Shown: piece by piece, positions 16,795 to 25,712 of the stretch
Numbering within the stretch: the stretch's first letter is position 1
How the letters are laid out: each line of letters starts with the position of its first letter
Assembly (NCBI RefSeq): GCF_030150285.1
Contig: NZ_JASLGE010000056.1
Location: forward strand, 1-64,000
Direction: 5' to 3'
From: Pseudomonas sp.
GTDB taxonomy: Bacteria > Pseudomonadota > Gammaproteobacteria > Pseudomonadales > Pseudomonadaceae
Length of the DNA stretch: 64,000 nt
The notes under the pieces: model-generated
The model's input: the letters and a program-made list of their open reading frames with translations, nothing else
Databases searched by the model: none
What the model was told of the DNA's origin: nothing
Translations under genes and position numbers: made by a program

Positions 16795-17390
16795 GCCTGG
16801 AAATCATTGAAGCCGGGCGCTTTTTATATGGCCGTGGCTGGTCGCCGGCCACCAGCAGCAACTATTCGGCTCGCTTGTCGGCCACCGAAGCACTGTTGAC
16901 CGTGTCGGGCAAGCACAAAGGCCAGCTCGGCCCGGATGATGTGCTGGCCACCGACTTGTCCGGCAATAGCCTTGAACCCGGCAAGAAACCGTCCGCTGAA
17001 ACCTTGTTGCACACCCAGCTTTACAACTGGCACTCGGGTATTGGTGCCGTGCTGCATACCCACTCGGTCAATGCCACCGTGCTGTCACGGCTGACGCCGG
17101 GTGACAGCCTTGAGTTTGAAGACTACGAATTGCAGAAAGCCTTCAGTGGCATTTCCACCCATGAATCCACAGTGCGCGTGCCGATTTTCGACAATGACCA
17201 GGACATCACCCGGCTCGCGGCCAAGGTCCAGCCCTGGCTTGACGCCCACCCCGAGTGCGTGGGCTACCTGATTCGCGGTCACGGCCTGTACACCTGGGGG
17301 CCGCGCATGAGCGATGCCTTGCGCCAGATCGAAGCCTTTGAATTTCTGTTTGAATGCGAACTGAAAACCCGTGCCGTGCTTAACCGTTAA
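16770..17390 (+). CDS. mtnB: Methylthioribulose-1-phosphate dehydratase
   Basis: Methionine salvage step converting 5-methylthioribulose-1-phosphate to the diketo-phosphopentane. It has 206 residues in the class II aldolase fold. Zinc ligands are in AVLHTHSVNATVLS (HxH) and the later His in LIRGHGLYTWG; the acid is in KPSAETLLHTQ. ATG at 16770 lies inside the 3' end of the MFS gene. mtnD follows after 103 bases. Confidence 0.95.
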   Translation: MRLTREHLSLEIIEAGRFLYGRGWSPATSSNYSARLSATEALLTVSGKHKGQLGPDDVLATDLSGNSLEPGKKPSAETLLHTQLYNWHSGIGAVLHTHSVNATVLSRLTPGDSLEFEDYELQKAFSGISTHESTVRVPIFDNDQDITRLAAKVQPWLDAHPECVGYLIRGHGLYTWGPRMSDALRQIEAFEFLFECELKTRAVLNR

Positions 17391-17493
17391 CGCTGACTTC
17401 ACTGCGAAGAAGCTCACCTGCCTGATTTGAACGGTGTGCCTGAACGGCCTGTAAAAGCCGAAAGCGCGTACCGAAGCCGAGGAACCCTGTCCC

Positions 17494-18039
17494 ATGAGCA
17501 GCCTGTCCGTTTACCACGTCTCAAGCCCTGAATTGCCGAACAAGGTGCTGACCCACCTGGATGACATCGCCGCCACCCTGGCCGAGCAAGGCGTGCGCTT
17601 TGAACGCTGGCAAGCCGCCGCGCCGATCCAGCCGGGTGCTACCCAGGATGAAGTCATCAGCGCCTACCGCCAGCAGATTGATCGATTGATGGCTGAAGGT
17701 GGCTACGTCACCGTCGATGTCATCAGCCTTAACAGCGACCACCCGCAAAAAGCCGAATTGCGCGCCAAGTTCCTTGATGAGCATCGTCATGGCGAAGATG
17801 AAGTGCGTTTTTTCGTCGCGGGGCGCGGGTTGTTTACGTTGCATATCGATGACTACGTGTATGCAGTGCTTTGCGAAAAAAACGACCTGATCTCCGTACC
17901 GGCTGGAACCCCCCACTGGTTTGATATGGGCGAACACCCGCACTTTGTAGCGATCCGGATGTTCAATAATCCTGACGGCTGGCTGGCCAATTTCACCGGT
18001 GAAGACATCGCCAACCGTTTCCCGCGCCTCGAAGACTAA
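17494..18039 (+). CDS. mtnD: Acireductone dioxygenase
   Basis: Oxidises the acireductone of the methionine salvage pathway to the methionine keto acid and formate (Fe form). A cupin of 181 residues. His97, His99, Glu103 in LDEHRHGEDEVRFF and His141 in AGTPHWFDMG are the metal ligands, in the same spacing as the Klebsiella enzyme. mtnC starts 9 bases after its stop. Confidence 0.96.
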   Translation: MSSLSVYHVSSPELPNKVLTHLDDIAATLAEQGVRFERWQAAAPIQPGATQDEVISAYRQQIDRLMAEGGYVTVDVISLNSDHPQKAELRAKFLDEHRHGEDEVRFFVAGRGLFTLHIDDYVYAVLCEKNDLISVPAGTPHWFDMGEHPHFVAIRMFNNPDGWLANFTGEDIANRFPRLED

Positions 18040-18048
18040 GGAGTCCGC

Positions 18049-18732
18049 ATGCCGATCAAAGCCATCCTCACGGATATTGAGGGCACCACCAGCGCAGTCA
18101 GCTTTGTGTTTGATGTGCTGTTTCCCTACGCGAAACGTCATTTGCCCGACTTCGTGCGTCAGCATGCCGCTGACGACGAGGTGAAGGTGCAGCTAGAGGC
18201 GGTGCGCCGGGACAGTGGCGAACCTCAAGCCACGGTTGAGCGGGTGATCGAGATTCTGTTGCAGTGGCTTGCCGAAGACCGCAAAGCCACGCCGCTCAAG
18301 GCCTTGCAGGGCATGGTCTGGAAGCAGGGCTATGAAGCGGGAGAACTCAAGGGGCACGTGTACCCGGATGCGGTTCAGGCCCTCAAGGCGTGGCACGAGC
18401 AAGGCTACGCGCTCTATGTCTATTCATCCGGCTCTGTTCAGGCCCAGCAACTGATTTTTGGCTGTTCGGAAGCGGGCGACCTGATGCCCTTGTTAAAAGG
18501 CTATTTCGATACCACCAGCGGCCCCAAGCGTGAAGCGCAGTCTTACCAGCACATTGCCCGTTCGATCGGCTGTGCTGGCGGTGAGGTGTTGTTTTTGTCA
18601 GACATCGTCGAGGAGTTGGATGCCGCTCGGGCGGCAGGGATGCTCACCTGCGGCCTGGCGCGTGAAGGCGGTGAGTTGAAAGGGCACGTGACCGTGAGCA
18701 GCTTTGCGGACATCGACCCTGCACACCCCTAA
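18049..18732 (+). CDS. mtnC: Enolase-phosphatase E1
   Basis: Bifunctional HAD enzyme that enolises and dephosphorylates the diketo-phosphopentane to the acireductone used by MtnD. It has 227 residues. The HAD motif I is ILTDIEGTTSAVSFV; motif II is YVYSSGSVQAQ; motif III is KRE in GPKREAQSY; motif IV is FLSDIVEELDAAR. Last gene of mtnBDC, closed by a terminator. Confidence 0.96.
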   Translation: MPIKAILTDIEGTTSAVSFVFDVLFPYAKRHLPDFVRQHAADDEVKVQLEAVRRDSGEPQATVERVIEILLQWLAEDRKATPLKALQGMVWKQGYEAGELKGHVYPDAVQALKAWHEQGYALYVYSSGSVQAQQLIFGCSEAGDLMPLLKGYFDTTSGPKREAQSYQHIARSIGCAGGEVLFLSDIVEELDAARAAGMLTCGLAREGGELKGHVTVSSFADIDPAHP

Positions 18733-18754
18733 CCCGCGCGCGATGAAGACGCAC

Positions 18755-18781
18755 AAAAAAGCCAGCGAATGCTGGCTTTTT
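18755..18781. terminator. Bidirectional terminator between mtnC and DUF3509 gene
   Basis: AGCCAGC-GAAT-GCTGGCT, with six A on the left and five T on the right. It separates the two convergent genes. Confidence 0.88.
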
Positions 18782-18808
18782 GCTGTGCGGACTTAGGCGT
18801 TCGCGCGG

Positions 18809-19087
18809 TCAGGCATTTTTGTAAGTCGGCAGGGCAAAGCGATTCTGGCTTTGCAGCAGTGAGATGGTCGGCAATTCACTGGCATTGTCCGCCAAGTCCC
18901 GGCGGATTGCGCTGATGACCCACGTCAGTTGTTCGGCCGTGCGCAGTTGTGTGTAAGAAATAGAACGCTGGGTCTGCTTGCCATCGCTATCACGCAAGGT
19001 GAGCAATACGCCGCCATCCGGGCGGGTTTTGACGGTAACGGTGTGATGAGTGAACAGGGAGGTGAATTTTTCTTGAATTAGACTCAT
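18809..19087 (-). CDS. DUF3509 family protein
   Basis: A 92-residue cytosolic protein of a family found almost only in Pseudomonas. It starts MSLIQEKFTSLF with GGAG about 9 bases upstream; a central KTRPDGGVLLTLRDSDGK and the helix TAEQLTWVISAIRRDLAD are typical. Short, monocistronic; paralogues usually occur several times per genome. Function unknown. Confidence 0.75.
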   Translation of the reverse strand: MSLIQEKFTSLFTHHTVTVKTRPDGGVLLTLRDSDGKQTQRSISYTQLRTAEQLTWVISAIRRDLADNASELPTISLLQSQNRFALPTYKNA

Positions 19088-19408
19088 GTCTTTATCTCCA
19101 TCAGCTCAATAGGCGTGCATGAAGAGGTAGTTGCAGGGAGTGTGCCAGCCTCATTTTTTTAAAAATTCCATATAAAACAACGGGTTAAGTTTTATGTAAG
19201 ATGAAGGCTTCGTGCATTTTGCATGAGTGGCCATCGTGCATCCTGCATTTTGCCCACTCAAATGAGGGGCTTTTGGTTGATGTATGAATCTTTTGGATTT
19301 TTGAGCTGTCGATAAATTTTGGCTATCGATGCCTTGCGCAAAAAAGGGATGACAGGCTTTGCGCGTCTCAGGACACTGTGTTCTTTTGCAGCGAACATGG
19401 AATCTCAC
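19088..19408. other. Gene-free AT-rich spacer
   Basis: 320 bases between divergent DUF3509 and ankyrin genes. An open frame on the minus strand (19151-19408) has no ribosome-binding site and no protein-like composition. TGCATTTTGC occurs twice in direct orientation (19213-19222 and 19244-19253), 31 bases apart (about three helical turns), a possible paired binding site. Confidence 0.45.
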
Positions 19409-19942
19409 ATGTCAGACAATACTCCCGCAGCACCAGGACGGCAGATGACCCCTGAAGAGGCTGGCGACTTTGCCGAACAAGTCTTCAACAAGGCACGCGA
19501 CGGGGATGCCGCCATGTTGGCAGCCCTGCTGAGCAAAGGGCTGCCGCCCAACCTGCGTAATCACAAGGGGGACACCTTGCTGATGCTGGCCAGCTACCAC
19601 GGCCATGTGGAGGCCGTGAAAGTGTTGCTGGAGCACCAGGCCGACCCTGAAATTCGCAATGCCAACGGTCAAAGCCCGATTGCCGGCGCTGCGTTCAAGG
19701 GCGATCTGGTGGTGGTCAAGGCACTGGTCGAGGGCGGCGCACAGGTTGAAGGGGCTTCGTTCGACGGGCGTACAGCGCTGATGATGGCGGCAATGTTCAA
19801 TCGTTTGCCGATCATTGACTACCTGATCAGTCAGGGGGCCGACCCCAAGGCTAAAGACGCCAACGGCATCTCGGCCCTGGACGCGGCGAAGACCATGGGT
19901 GCGTTGGACGCGGTGGCGCTGCTCGAACCGTTGGCGGGTTGA
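19409..19942 (+). CDS. Ankyrin repeat protein
   Basis: A 177-residue protein starting MSDNTPAAPGRQMTPEEAG at 19409 (GGA 7-9 bases upstream; ATG at 19397 is an alternative). Four ankyrin units run from about residue 30: NKARDGDAAMLAALLSKGL, HKGDTLLMLASYHGHVEAVK, NGQSPIAGAAFKGDLVVVKA and DGRTALMMAAMFNRLPIIDY. There is no signal peptide, so it is probably a cytosolic binding protein. It resembles AnkB-type proteins, but no catalase gene is adjacent. Partner unknown. Confidence 0.85.
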   Translation: MSDNTPAAPGRQMTPEEAGDFAEQVFNKARDGDAAMLAALLSKGLPPNLRNHKGDTLLMLASYHGHVEAVKVLLEHQADPEIRNANGQSPIAGAAFKGDLVVVKALVEGGAQVEGASFDGRTALMMAAMFNRLPIIDYLISQGADPKAKDANGISALDAAKTMGALDAVALLEPLAG

Positions 19943-20011
19943 TCGGTGCCCTTGAGGGCCGTAATTGATATATCCTGCGCGCCCTCATTTTTCTTGCGAC
20001 AGGCCTAGCCC

Positions 20012-20542
20012 ATGAAAACCACCCTTGTTGAACTCATTAGTAAAATCAGCTCTGGGTGCATGAGCGAAGGCGAAATTGCCTCGGTGGCCGATGAAGCGGC
20101 CCAGGCTTATGCCGATCCCGAGGCGTTTCTGACGGCTAATCCAGATATCAATTACGACGATACCTTCCCTATCCCACTGGGTGAGTGGGTCGTGATTGGC
20201 AGTTTGCCTGAGACGGTTTTATTCCAGGCCGACACCTACATGGAGCTGTTCGCACACATCGTGGCCTCGTTCGGGCCGCAGGTGGCTTTCAACATCAAGC
20301 CCAAACAGCTGGCCAAAACCGAGGCGCTGACGGCGCTCAATCGTATCCAGATCCAGATGGGCAGCATGGCCCCGGAGAACGGTGGCTATGTGCTGGTTAA
20401 CCTGAGCCAACCGCTGGATGACGAACTGCAAGTGGTGCTGGTGTACGGCAACGATGTGCCCCGTGTGCTGGAACTGTGTGCTGAAGTGGGCATCGCGGCC
20501 GAGCCGTCGCTGGAGGCCTTGAAGGTTGCGGTGCACGTTTAA
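20012..20542 (+). CDS. Conserved hypothetical protein
   Basis: A 176-residue acidic, soluble protein with no signal peptide or membrane helix. MKTTLVELISKISSGCMSEG begins the protein; DDTFPIPLGEWVVIGSLPET and MAPENGGYVLVNLSQPLDDE are the most structured-looking parts. I do not recognise a family. Codon use matches the host genes around it. It stands alone between the ankyrin gene and a small membrane protein gene. Confidence 0.65.
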   Translation: MKTTLVELISKISSGCMSEGEIASVADEAAQAYADPEAFLTANPDINYDDTFPIPLGEWVVIGSLPETVLFQADTYMELFAHIVASFGPQVAFNIKPKQLAKTEALTALNRIQIQMGSMAPENGGYVLVNLSQPLDDELQVVLVYGNDVPRVLELCAEVGIAAEPSLEALKVAVHV

Positions 20543-20621
20543 ACACCCCGTGAATAAATAACGGAACCCTCGCTGCCGCTGGCTATCCTAAGTGAACATG
20601 CACACACGCAGGAGCGACATC

Positions 20622-20813
20622 ATGGGGTCTGCCTTTAACGGTCTGATTGGTCTTATCATTTTGGCTCTGGATATCTGGGCCATTATCAACGTGCTGAAAA
20701 GCAATGCTGAAACCGGGATGAAAATTCTCTGGGTGCTGCTAATTATCTTCCTGCCGGTATTGGGCTTGATTATTTGGGCCATTGCCGGGCCGCGCGGTAA
20801 CGTGCGTATTTAG
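20622..20813 (+). CDS. Small membrane protein, PLDc_N-like
   Basis: A 63-residue protein with two transmembrane helices: FNGLIGLIILALDIWAIINV and ILWVLLIIFLPVLGLIIWAI, ending in GPRGNVRI. This hydrophobic pair with the DIWAIINVLKS linker resembles the phospholipase D N-terminal (PLDc_N) family found alone in many bacteria. The ATG at 20622 is chosen because GGAG lies nine bases before it; earlier GTG/ATG codons lack one. Confidence 0.75.
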   Translation: MGSAFNGLIGLIILALDIWAIINVLKSNAETGMKILWVLLIIFLPVLGLIIWAIAGPRGNVRI

Positions 20814-21017
20814 GCCTGACTGGCGGGCAGCGACGCGAAAAGGGTGGCTGCCCGTTGAGTTTGTCCGCGTCAAGGTTCGACCTGTCATGCTCCTCAACGT
20901 AGAATGCGCGCCTTTCTTGGGCAGTTGAACGTGTGACCGCGATACAGCGGTGTGCCGTTTGGCTGTCGATCATGGGCGGGTGACCGTCCGTTGCCACCAG
21001 CATTCAAGGGACTACCC

Positions 21018-21890
21018 ATGACAGCGACTCAATCTGACTACCTCGAAACTCTTTACGAAGGCTATGGCCAGCGCTTTCGCATGGACAAGTTGCTGCACGA
21101 AGTGCGCACCGAACATCAGCACCTGGTGATTTTCGAAAACCCGGTGATGGGCCGGGTTATGGCGCTGGACGGCGTCATCCAGACCACCGAAGCCGATGAG
21201 TTCATTTACCACGAGATGCTCACCCACGTGCCGATCCTGGCCCACGGCACGGTTAAGCGCGTCTTGATCATTGGCGGCGGCGATGGTGGCATGTTGCGTG
21301 AAGTGACCAAGCACCGTGGCATTGAGCACATCACCATGGTTGAGATCGATGGCACCGTGGTGGACATGTGCAAGGAATTTCTGCCTAACCACTCCAAAGG
21401 AGCCTATGACGACCCGCGCCTGAACCTGGTTATCGATGACGGCATGCGCTTTGTGGCGACCACTGAAGAAAAATTCGACGTGATCATTTCCGACTCCACT
21501 GACCCGATCGGGCCTGGGGAAGTGCTGTTCTCCGAGAATTTCTATCAGGCTTGCCATCGTTGCCTGAACGAAGGCGGTGTGTTGGTGACGCAAAACGGTA
21601 CGCCGTTCATGCAGTTGAAAGAAGTGCAGACCACAGCAGGGCGCATGCGTAGCCTGTTTGCAGACTGGCACTTTTATCAGGCAGCGGTGCCTACCTACAT
21701 CGGCGGTGCAATGACGTTTGCCTGGGGTTCGACTAACACCGCCTACCGCAAATTGCCACTCGAGACCCTGCGTCAACGCTTTGCGGGCAGCGGTATCGTG
21801 ACGCGTTATTACAACCCCGAAGTTCACATCGGCGCTTTTGCCTTACCGCAATATGTGTTGCAGGCAGTGAACAAGCCAAGCAACGATTAA
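21018..21890 (+). CDS. speE: Polyamine aminopropyltransferase (spermidine synthase)
   Basis: Transfers the aminopropyl group of decarboxylated SAM to putrescine. The 290-residue protein begins MTATQSDYLETLYEGYGQRF. The N-terminal beta domain is followed by the Rossmann core VLIIGGGDGGMLREV, MVEIDGTVVDMCKEF and IISDSTDPIGPGEVLF, where the Asp residues bind the substrate amines; MALDGVIQTTEADEFIYHEM is the gate and substrate region. The ATG at 21018 has AAGGG upstream. Monocistronic, followed by a strong hairpin. Confidence 0.95.
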   Translation: MTATQSDYLETLYEGYGQRFRMDKLLHEVRTEHQHLVIFENPVMGRVMALDGVIQTTEADEFIYHEMLTHVPILAHGTVKRVLIIGGGDGGMLREVTKHRGIEHITMVEIDGTVVDMCKEFLPNHSKGAYDDPRLNLVIDDGMRFVATTEEKFDVIISDSTDPIGPGEVLFSENFYQACHRCLNEGGVLVTQNGTPFMQLKEVQTTAGRMRSLFADWHFYQAAVPTYIGGAMTFAWGSTNTAYRKLPLETLRQRFAGSGIVTRYYNPEVHIGAFALPQYVLQAVNKPSND

Positions 21891-21903
21891 CATTGAGTCA
21901 CAA

Positions 21904-21931
21904 CAAGAAAGGGCCGAAAGGCCCTTTCTTG
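21904..21931 (+). terminator. Terminator after speE
   Basis: A perfect 12-bp stem (CAAGAAAGGGCC / GGCCCTTTCTTG) with a GAAA tetraloop. The T run is part of the stem and interrupted by C, so it may also serve in the reverse direction. Confidence 0.75.
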
Positions 21932-22041
21932 TGTTTCAGGATATGCTCTCTACGGAATTTTCACGGTCCATTAAAGACAATTCACTCGTAAAATTTCAGC
22001 CTCACCCTTTTTCAACTTGAACCAATGGGTCCTAAAACGAC

Positions 22042-24120
22042 ATGGCAAACCCGGACGCACCAAGACAACAGCACGCTGGCATGCGTGTGTTGCAACCGAC
22101 CGTCAAATCTCATCTGGCATTTACGCTGCTATGTGCCTTGATCATGATGGTGATGTTCACCCTGCTACGGGTGGCATTGCTGGCTTATAACCGGGAAATG
22201 ATCCTCGATACGCCGGCTTCGACGTTCCTTGAGGCCTTTGCCAACGGTCTGCGTTTTGACTTGCGGATTGTGGTGTACCTCAGCATCCCGTTGCTATTGG
22301 CGCTGCTCAGCGCCAAGGCAATGGCCCTGCGTGGTGTGATGCGCTTCTGGTTGACTGCCGCTTCCAGCCTGGCGCTGTTTTTGGGCTTGATGGAAATGGA
22401 CTTCTACCGTGAGTTCCACCAGCGCCTGAACGGTCTGGTTTTCCAATATGTGAAGGAAGACCCGAAAACCGTGATGAGCATGCTCTGGTATGGCTTCCCG
22501 GTGGTGCGCTATCTGTTGGCGTGGGCCGTGGGCACGCTGGTGCTGTACGTTGCGTTCCGGGGTGCTGATCGCGTAACCCGCTCGCGCGTGAGCGGGTCGA
22601 CCGTGAACGCTGCACCGTCAGTTGCGCCCTGGTATGGCCGTGCGGTGGTGTTTGTCGTGTTGCTGCTGGTGTGTGTGGTGGCCGCGCGTGGCACCTTGCG
22701 TCAGGGGCCTCCATTGCGTTGGGGTGATGCCTACACGACAGATTCCAACTTCGCTAACCAGTTGGGCCTGAATGGGTCGCTGTCGTTGATTGCTGCCGCG
22801 AAAAGCCGCTTCTCAGACGAGCGCTCCAATATCTGGAAAGCAACGCTGGAGCAACCTGTGGCTCAGCAGACGGTTCGCGATATGTTGCTGACCGAAAACG
22901 ATGCGTTGGTCGATCCGGACACGGCTGCTGTGCGTCGTGATACTACGCCGCCTGCGGAGAAAACGCTGCCGATCAAGAATGTTGTTGTGATTCTGATGGA
23001 AAGCTTTGCCGGTCACTCGGTAGGTGCCCTGGGTCGCCCTGGCAATATCACGCCGTACTTTGACAACCTGGCAAAAGAAGGTTTGTTGTTTGAGCGTTTC
23101 TTCTCCAACGGTACTCATACCCACCAGGGCATGTTCGCTACGATGGCGTGCTTCCCGAACCTACCGGGCTTCGAGTACCTGATGCAAACGCCTGAGGGTA
23201 GCCACAAGCTCTCTGGCCTGCCGGAACTGCTGAGTGCGCGTCAGTTTGATGACGTCTATGTCTATAACGGTGACTTTGCCTGGGATAACCAGTCGGGTTT
23301 CTTCAGCAACCAGGGCATGACCACTTTCGTGGGTCGTAATGACTTCATTAACCCCGTCTTCTCCGACCCTACGTGGGGCGTGTCCGACCAGGACATGTTC
23401 AGCCGCGGTCTGGAAGAGTTGAAAAAGCGTGAAGGCAAAGAGCCGTTCTATGCCTTGCTGCAAACACTGTCCAACCACACGCCGTACGCCTTGCCGACAC
23501 CGTTGCCGGTTGAACCTGTGACCGACCGTGGTTCGCTCAATGAGCATTTGACCGCGATGCGTTACTCCGACTGGGCTTTGGGCCAGTTCTTCGAAAAAGC
23601 GCGTAAAGAACCTTACTTCAAGGAAACCCTGTTTGTGGTGGTCGGTGACCACGGTTTTGGCAACGAACAGCAGATTTCCGAGATGGACCTGGGCCGTTTC
23701 AACGTGCCTTTGCTGTTGATAGGCCCGGGCATCCAGGAAAAATTTGGCCCGCGCAGTGACATTGTGGGTACGCAGGTGGACATCGTGCCAACCATCATGG
23801 GCCGCCTCGGCGGCGAGTTCCGTCAGCAATGCTGGGGCCGTGACCTGTTGACCTTGCCTGAAGGTGACAAGGGCAGCGGTGTAATCAAGCCTTCGGGCAG
23901 TGATCAAACCGTGGCGATTATCAGCGGCGATCATCTGTTGGTACAGCCAAAAGACATGCCAGCGAAAGTCTGGCAATACTCGTTGGGCGCTGATCCGCAG
24001 GCTAAAGTGGTGACCGACTCAGCAGAGGACGCCGAGCTTAAGCGCAAGCTTGAATCGTTCTTGCAGACCGCCACCAAAAGTCTGTTGGACAATACGGCGG
24101 GCGTTGAAGATCCCAAGTAA
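22042..24120 (+). CDS. LTA synthase/MdoB-like phosphoglycerol transferase
   Basis: A 692-residue inner-membrane enzyme. Five N-terminal transmembrane helices (to about residue 215) anchor a periplasmic sulfatase-fold domain. Metal and nucleophile motifs: VVVILMESFAGHSVG (Glu), FSNGTHTHQGMFAT (nucleophilic Thr region) and VVGDHGFGNEQ (Asp-His). Relatives transfer sn-glycerol-1-phosphate from phosphatidylglycerol, in Gram-negatives to periplasmic glucans (OpgB type). Gram-negative members outside OpgB have poorly known acceptors, so the product is left open. Confidence 0.85.
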   Translation: MANPDAPRQQHAGMRVLQPTVKSHLAFTLLCALIMMVMFTLLRVALLAYNREMILDTPASTFLEAFANGLRFDLRIVVYLSIPLLLALLSAKAMALRGVMRFWLTAASSLALFLGLMEMDFYREFHQRLNGLVFQYVKEDPKTVMSMLWYGFPVVRYLLAWAVGTLVLYVAFRGADRVTRSRVSGSTVNAAPSVAPWYGRAVVFVVLLLVCVVAARGTLRQGPPLRWGDAYTTDSNFANQLGLNGSLSLIAAAKSRFSDERSNIWKATLEQPVAQQTVRDMLLTENDALVDPDTAAVRRDTTPPAEKTLPIKNVVVILMESFAGHSVGALGRPGNITPYFDNLAKEGLLFERFFSNGTHTHQGMFATMACFPNLPGFEYLMQTPEGSHKLSGLPELLSARQFDDVYVYNGDFAWDNQSGFFSNQGMTTFVGRNDFINPVFSDPTWGVSDQDMFSRGLEELKKREGKEPFYALLQTLSNHTPYALPTPLPVEPVTDRGSLNEHLTAMRYSDWALGQFFEKARKEPYFKETLFVVVGDHGFGNEQQISEMDLGRFNVPLLLIGPGIQEKFGPRSDIVGTQVDIVPTIMGRLGGEFRQQCWGRDLLTLPEGDKGSGVIKPSGSDQTVAIISGDHLLVQPKDMPAKVWQYSLGADPQAKVVTDSAEDAELKRKLESFLQTATKSLLDNTAGVEDPK

Positions 24121-24154
24121 CGCTTTATAGGTAGAGAAAGCTCCTGTTATTGGC

Positions 24155-24200
24155 GCCGGATCAGCGGCACGCGAATTAACCCGCGTGCCGTTGATCCGGC
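24155..24200. terminator. 46-base inverted repeat between convergent genes
   Basis: Two 19-base arms (24155-24173 and 24182-24200) match except for one G-U-compatible position, around an 8-base loop, and TTTCTATTTT follows. It separates the convergent LtaS-like and cytochrome b561 genes and probably terminates the rightward gene. Confidence 0.7.
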
Positions 24201-24204
24201 GTTT

Positions 24205-24783
24205 CTATTTTGGTTGAGTACTGTCCTCTTTCAAGGCGTTGGGAAGTGCGCCAGGGTTCTCGTCATTCGAACGACTCAGTGACATGCGCTTCATGACCCG
24301 GTTGCCGCTGATTTCATGTTTGATGACGGCGGCGATATGGAGCCCGATCAATAACGCCAACACCCAGCACGCAGCCACATGAACTTTGAAAAACAGCTCA
24401 ATCAACGCGGGATCCGTCAGGGGTTGTGGGATCAGCACCTGGTCGAAAATGTTGATTGGACGATCCATCATCATCACACCGGTTATCAACACAACAGTGG
24501 TTAACCCGTACAGAAGCCGGTGGGCCCACGTTGCCAGGACGTTACTCAGCAGGGGGGCTTGTGCCTCGGCGGCAGTGGGTTGGCGATACGCCAGGTAGAT
24601 TCTTAAGGCAAACACTGGAATAAACAGGGTGGTTAACGAGATGTTGAAAAAGCTCACCCAGTTTTTGATAGCGGGCTCTATGTCGAACACACTGATCCAG
24701 AACCCTGAAAGCGTCGCCCAAATAATAATAACTGCCGAAATCCAGTGCAGGATGATTTGACTTGCCGAGTAGGGGGTTTGCAT
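24205..24783 (-). CDS. Cytochrome b561
   Basis: A 192-residue integral membrane diheme protein with four transmembrane helices. Heme-ligand histidines are in ILHWISAVIII (helix 1), WAHRLLYGLTT, FKVHVAACWVLAL and LIGLHIAAVIKHE. This family passes electrons between the quinone pool and periplasmic acceptors, sometimes superoxide. A hydrophilic tail of about 30 residues follows the last helix. Preceded by an AT-rich region suitable for a promoter. Confidence 0.9.
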   Translation of the reverse strand: MQTPYSASQIILHWISAVIIIWATLSGFWISVFDIEPAIKNWVSFFNISLTTLFIPVFALRIYLAYRQPTAAEAQAPLLSNVLATWAHRLLYGLTTVVLITGVMMMDRPINIFDQVLIPQPLTDPALIELFFKVHVAACWVLALLIGLHIAAVIKHEISGNRVMKRMSLSRSNDENPGALPNALKEDSTQPK

Positions 24784-25057
24784 AAATAAGTCCGCTTATT
24801 GGCTGTGAACGGGCAGTAAATGGCAATCCTGGGGTTCGGTTAAGGTAATGAGGGTTTTTATAAATATAGAAGGTGTGATGTCATCAGGCGAGTGTTATAG
24901 GTGGCGATTATGTGTGGGTTTTAACTTGATAATGATTCATTTGCATGGTTGCTGTGTTATCGGTAATTAAGTGTGGGGTGGGGTGTTTCTTTTAAATACT
25001 GTTAAAAGTGTTTTGTGGTTGCCTTGTGTAGATCCATCAATACAACCCCCTAATAAA

Positions 25058-25107
25058 GTAGGCGCGAGCTTTTAAAACCAAAAGATCACGAGCAAGCTCG
25101 CTCCCAC
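25058..25107. repeat. REPIN: paired inverted REP sequences
   Basis: GTAGGCGCGAGCTT (25058-25071) faces AAGCTCGCTCCCAC (25094-25107), with GAGCAAGCTC palindromic inside the right arm. This is the bipartite REPIN layout of fluorescent pseudomonads. It lies in the 423-base gene-free region between cytochrome b561 and the YnfA-like gene; the left 270 bases of that region are AT-rich and hold the cytochrome promoter. Confidence 0.75.
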
Positions 25108-25206
25108 AGAGGGTTGAAGGGTTTAACCCTAGCCTAAAGGTAAAGCCCTTGAACGGGCAATGACAGGCGCGTAGGGTGGCGCGCTGCACAGTGGGAGATG
25201 CATTGG

Positions 25207-25539
25207 ATGCTTAATTATGTTTGGTTTTTTCTGGCGGCTGTGTTTGAAATCGCAGGCTGCTACGGGTTTTGGATGTGGCTGCGCCAAGGCAAGAGCGCAT
25301 GGTGGGTGGTACCGGCTGTCCTGAGTCTGGCGGTATTCGGCCTGCTCCTGACCAAGGTAGAGGCTACTTATGCCGGGCGCGCTTATGCGGCCTATGGTGG
25401 CATCTACATCATTACCTCAATTGCTTGGCTAGCCCTTGTTGAGCGTATTCGGCCGCTGAGCTCCGATTGGGTGGGGGTGGTGTTATGTGTGGTGGGGGCG
25501 ACGATCATTTTGGTGGGGCCTCGGTTTTCGAGCTCTTGA
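25207..25539 (+). CDS. YnfA family membrane protein (UPF0060)
   Basis: A 110-residue protein with four transmembrane helices. FFLAAVFEIAGCYGFWMWLR and KVEATYAGRAYAAYGGIYII are the family hallmarks, relating it to the small multidrug resistance fold. The start is placed at the ATG at 25207 (MLNYVWFFL) because GGGAG lies nine bases upstream; the ATG at 25198 would touch that site. Substrate unknown. Single gene. Confidence 0.85.
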   Translation: MLNYVWFFLAAVFEIAGCYGFWMWLRQGKSAWWVVPAVLSLAVFGLLLTKVEATYAGRAYAAYGGIYIITSIAWLALVERIRPLSSDWVGVVLCVVGATIILVGPRFSSS

Positions 25540-25712
25540 GCGTTTCTTCAGTTCTAGAAGAGAATTACCAGCAGATAAGTAAGTTTTGGTAAGCGGTCTT
25601 GTAGGGCTTTGTCTATGTAAGAGTAGGTTTGTGCTGAATTGGTGTGTAGGGATTGAAGGGTTGTTGTGTGGCGTGCAGTCTTTATGGCCAATGACATCGC
25701 GGAATAAGAGCC

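Noticed and set aside
19151..19408. Minus-strand frame of 85 codons
   Set aside because: No ribosome-binding site, poor composition, lies in an AT-rich spacer.
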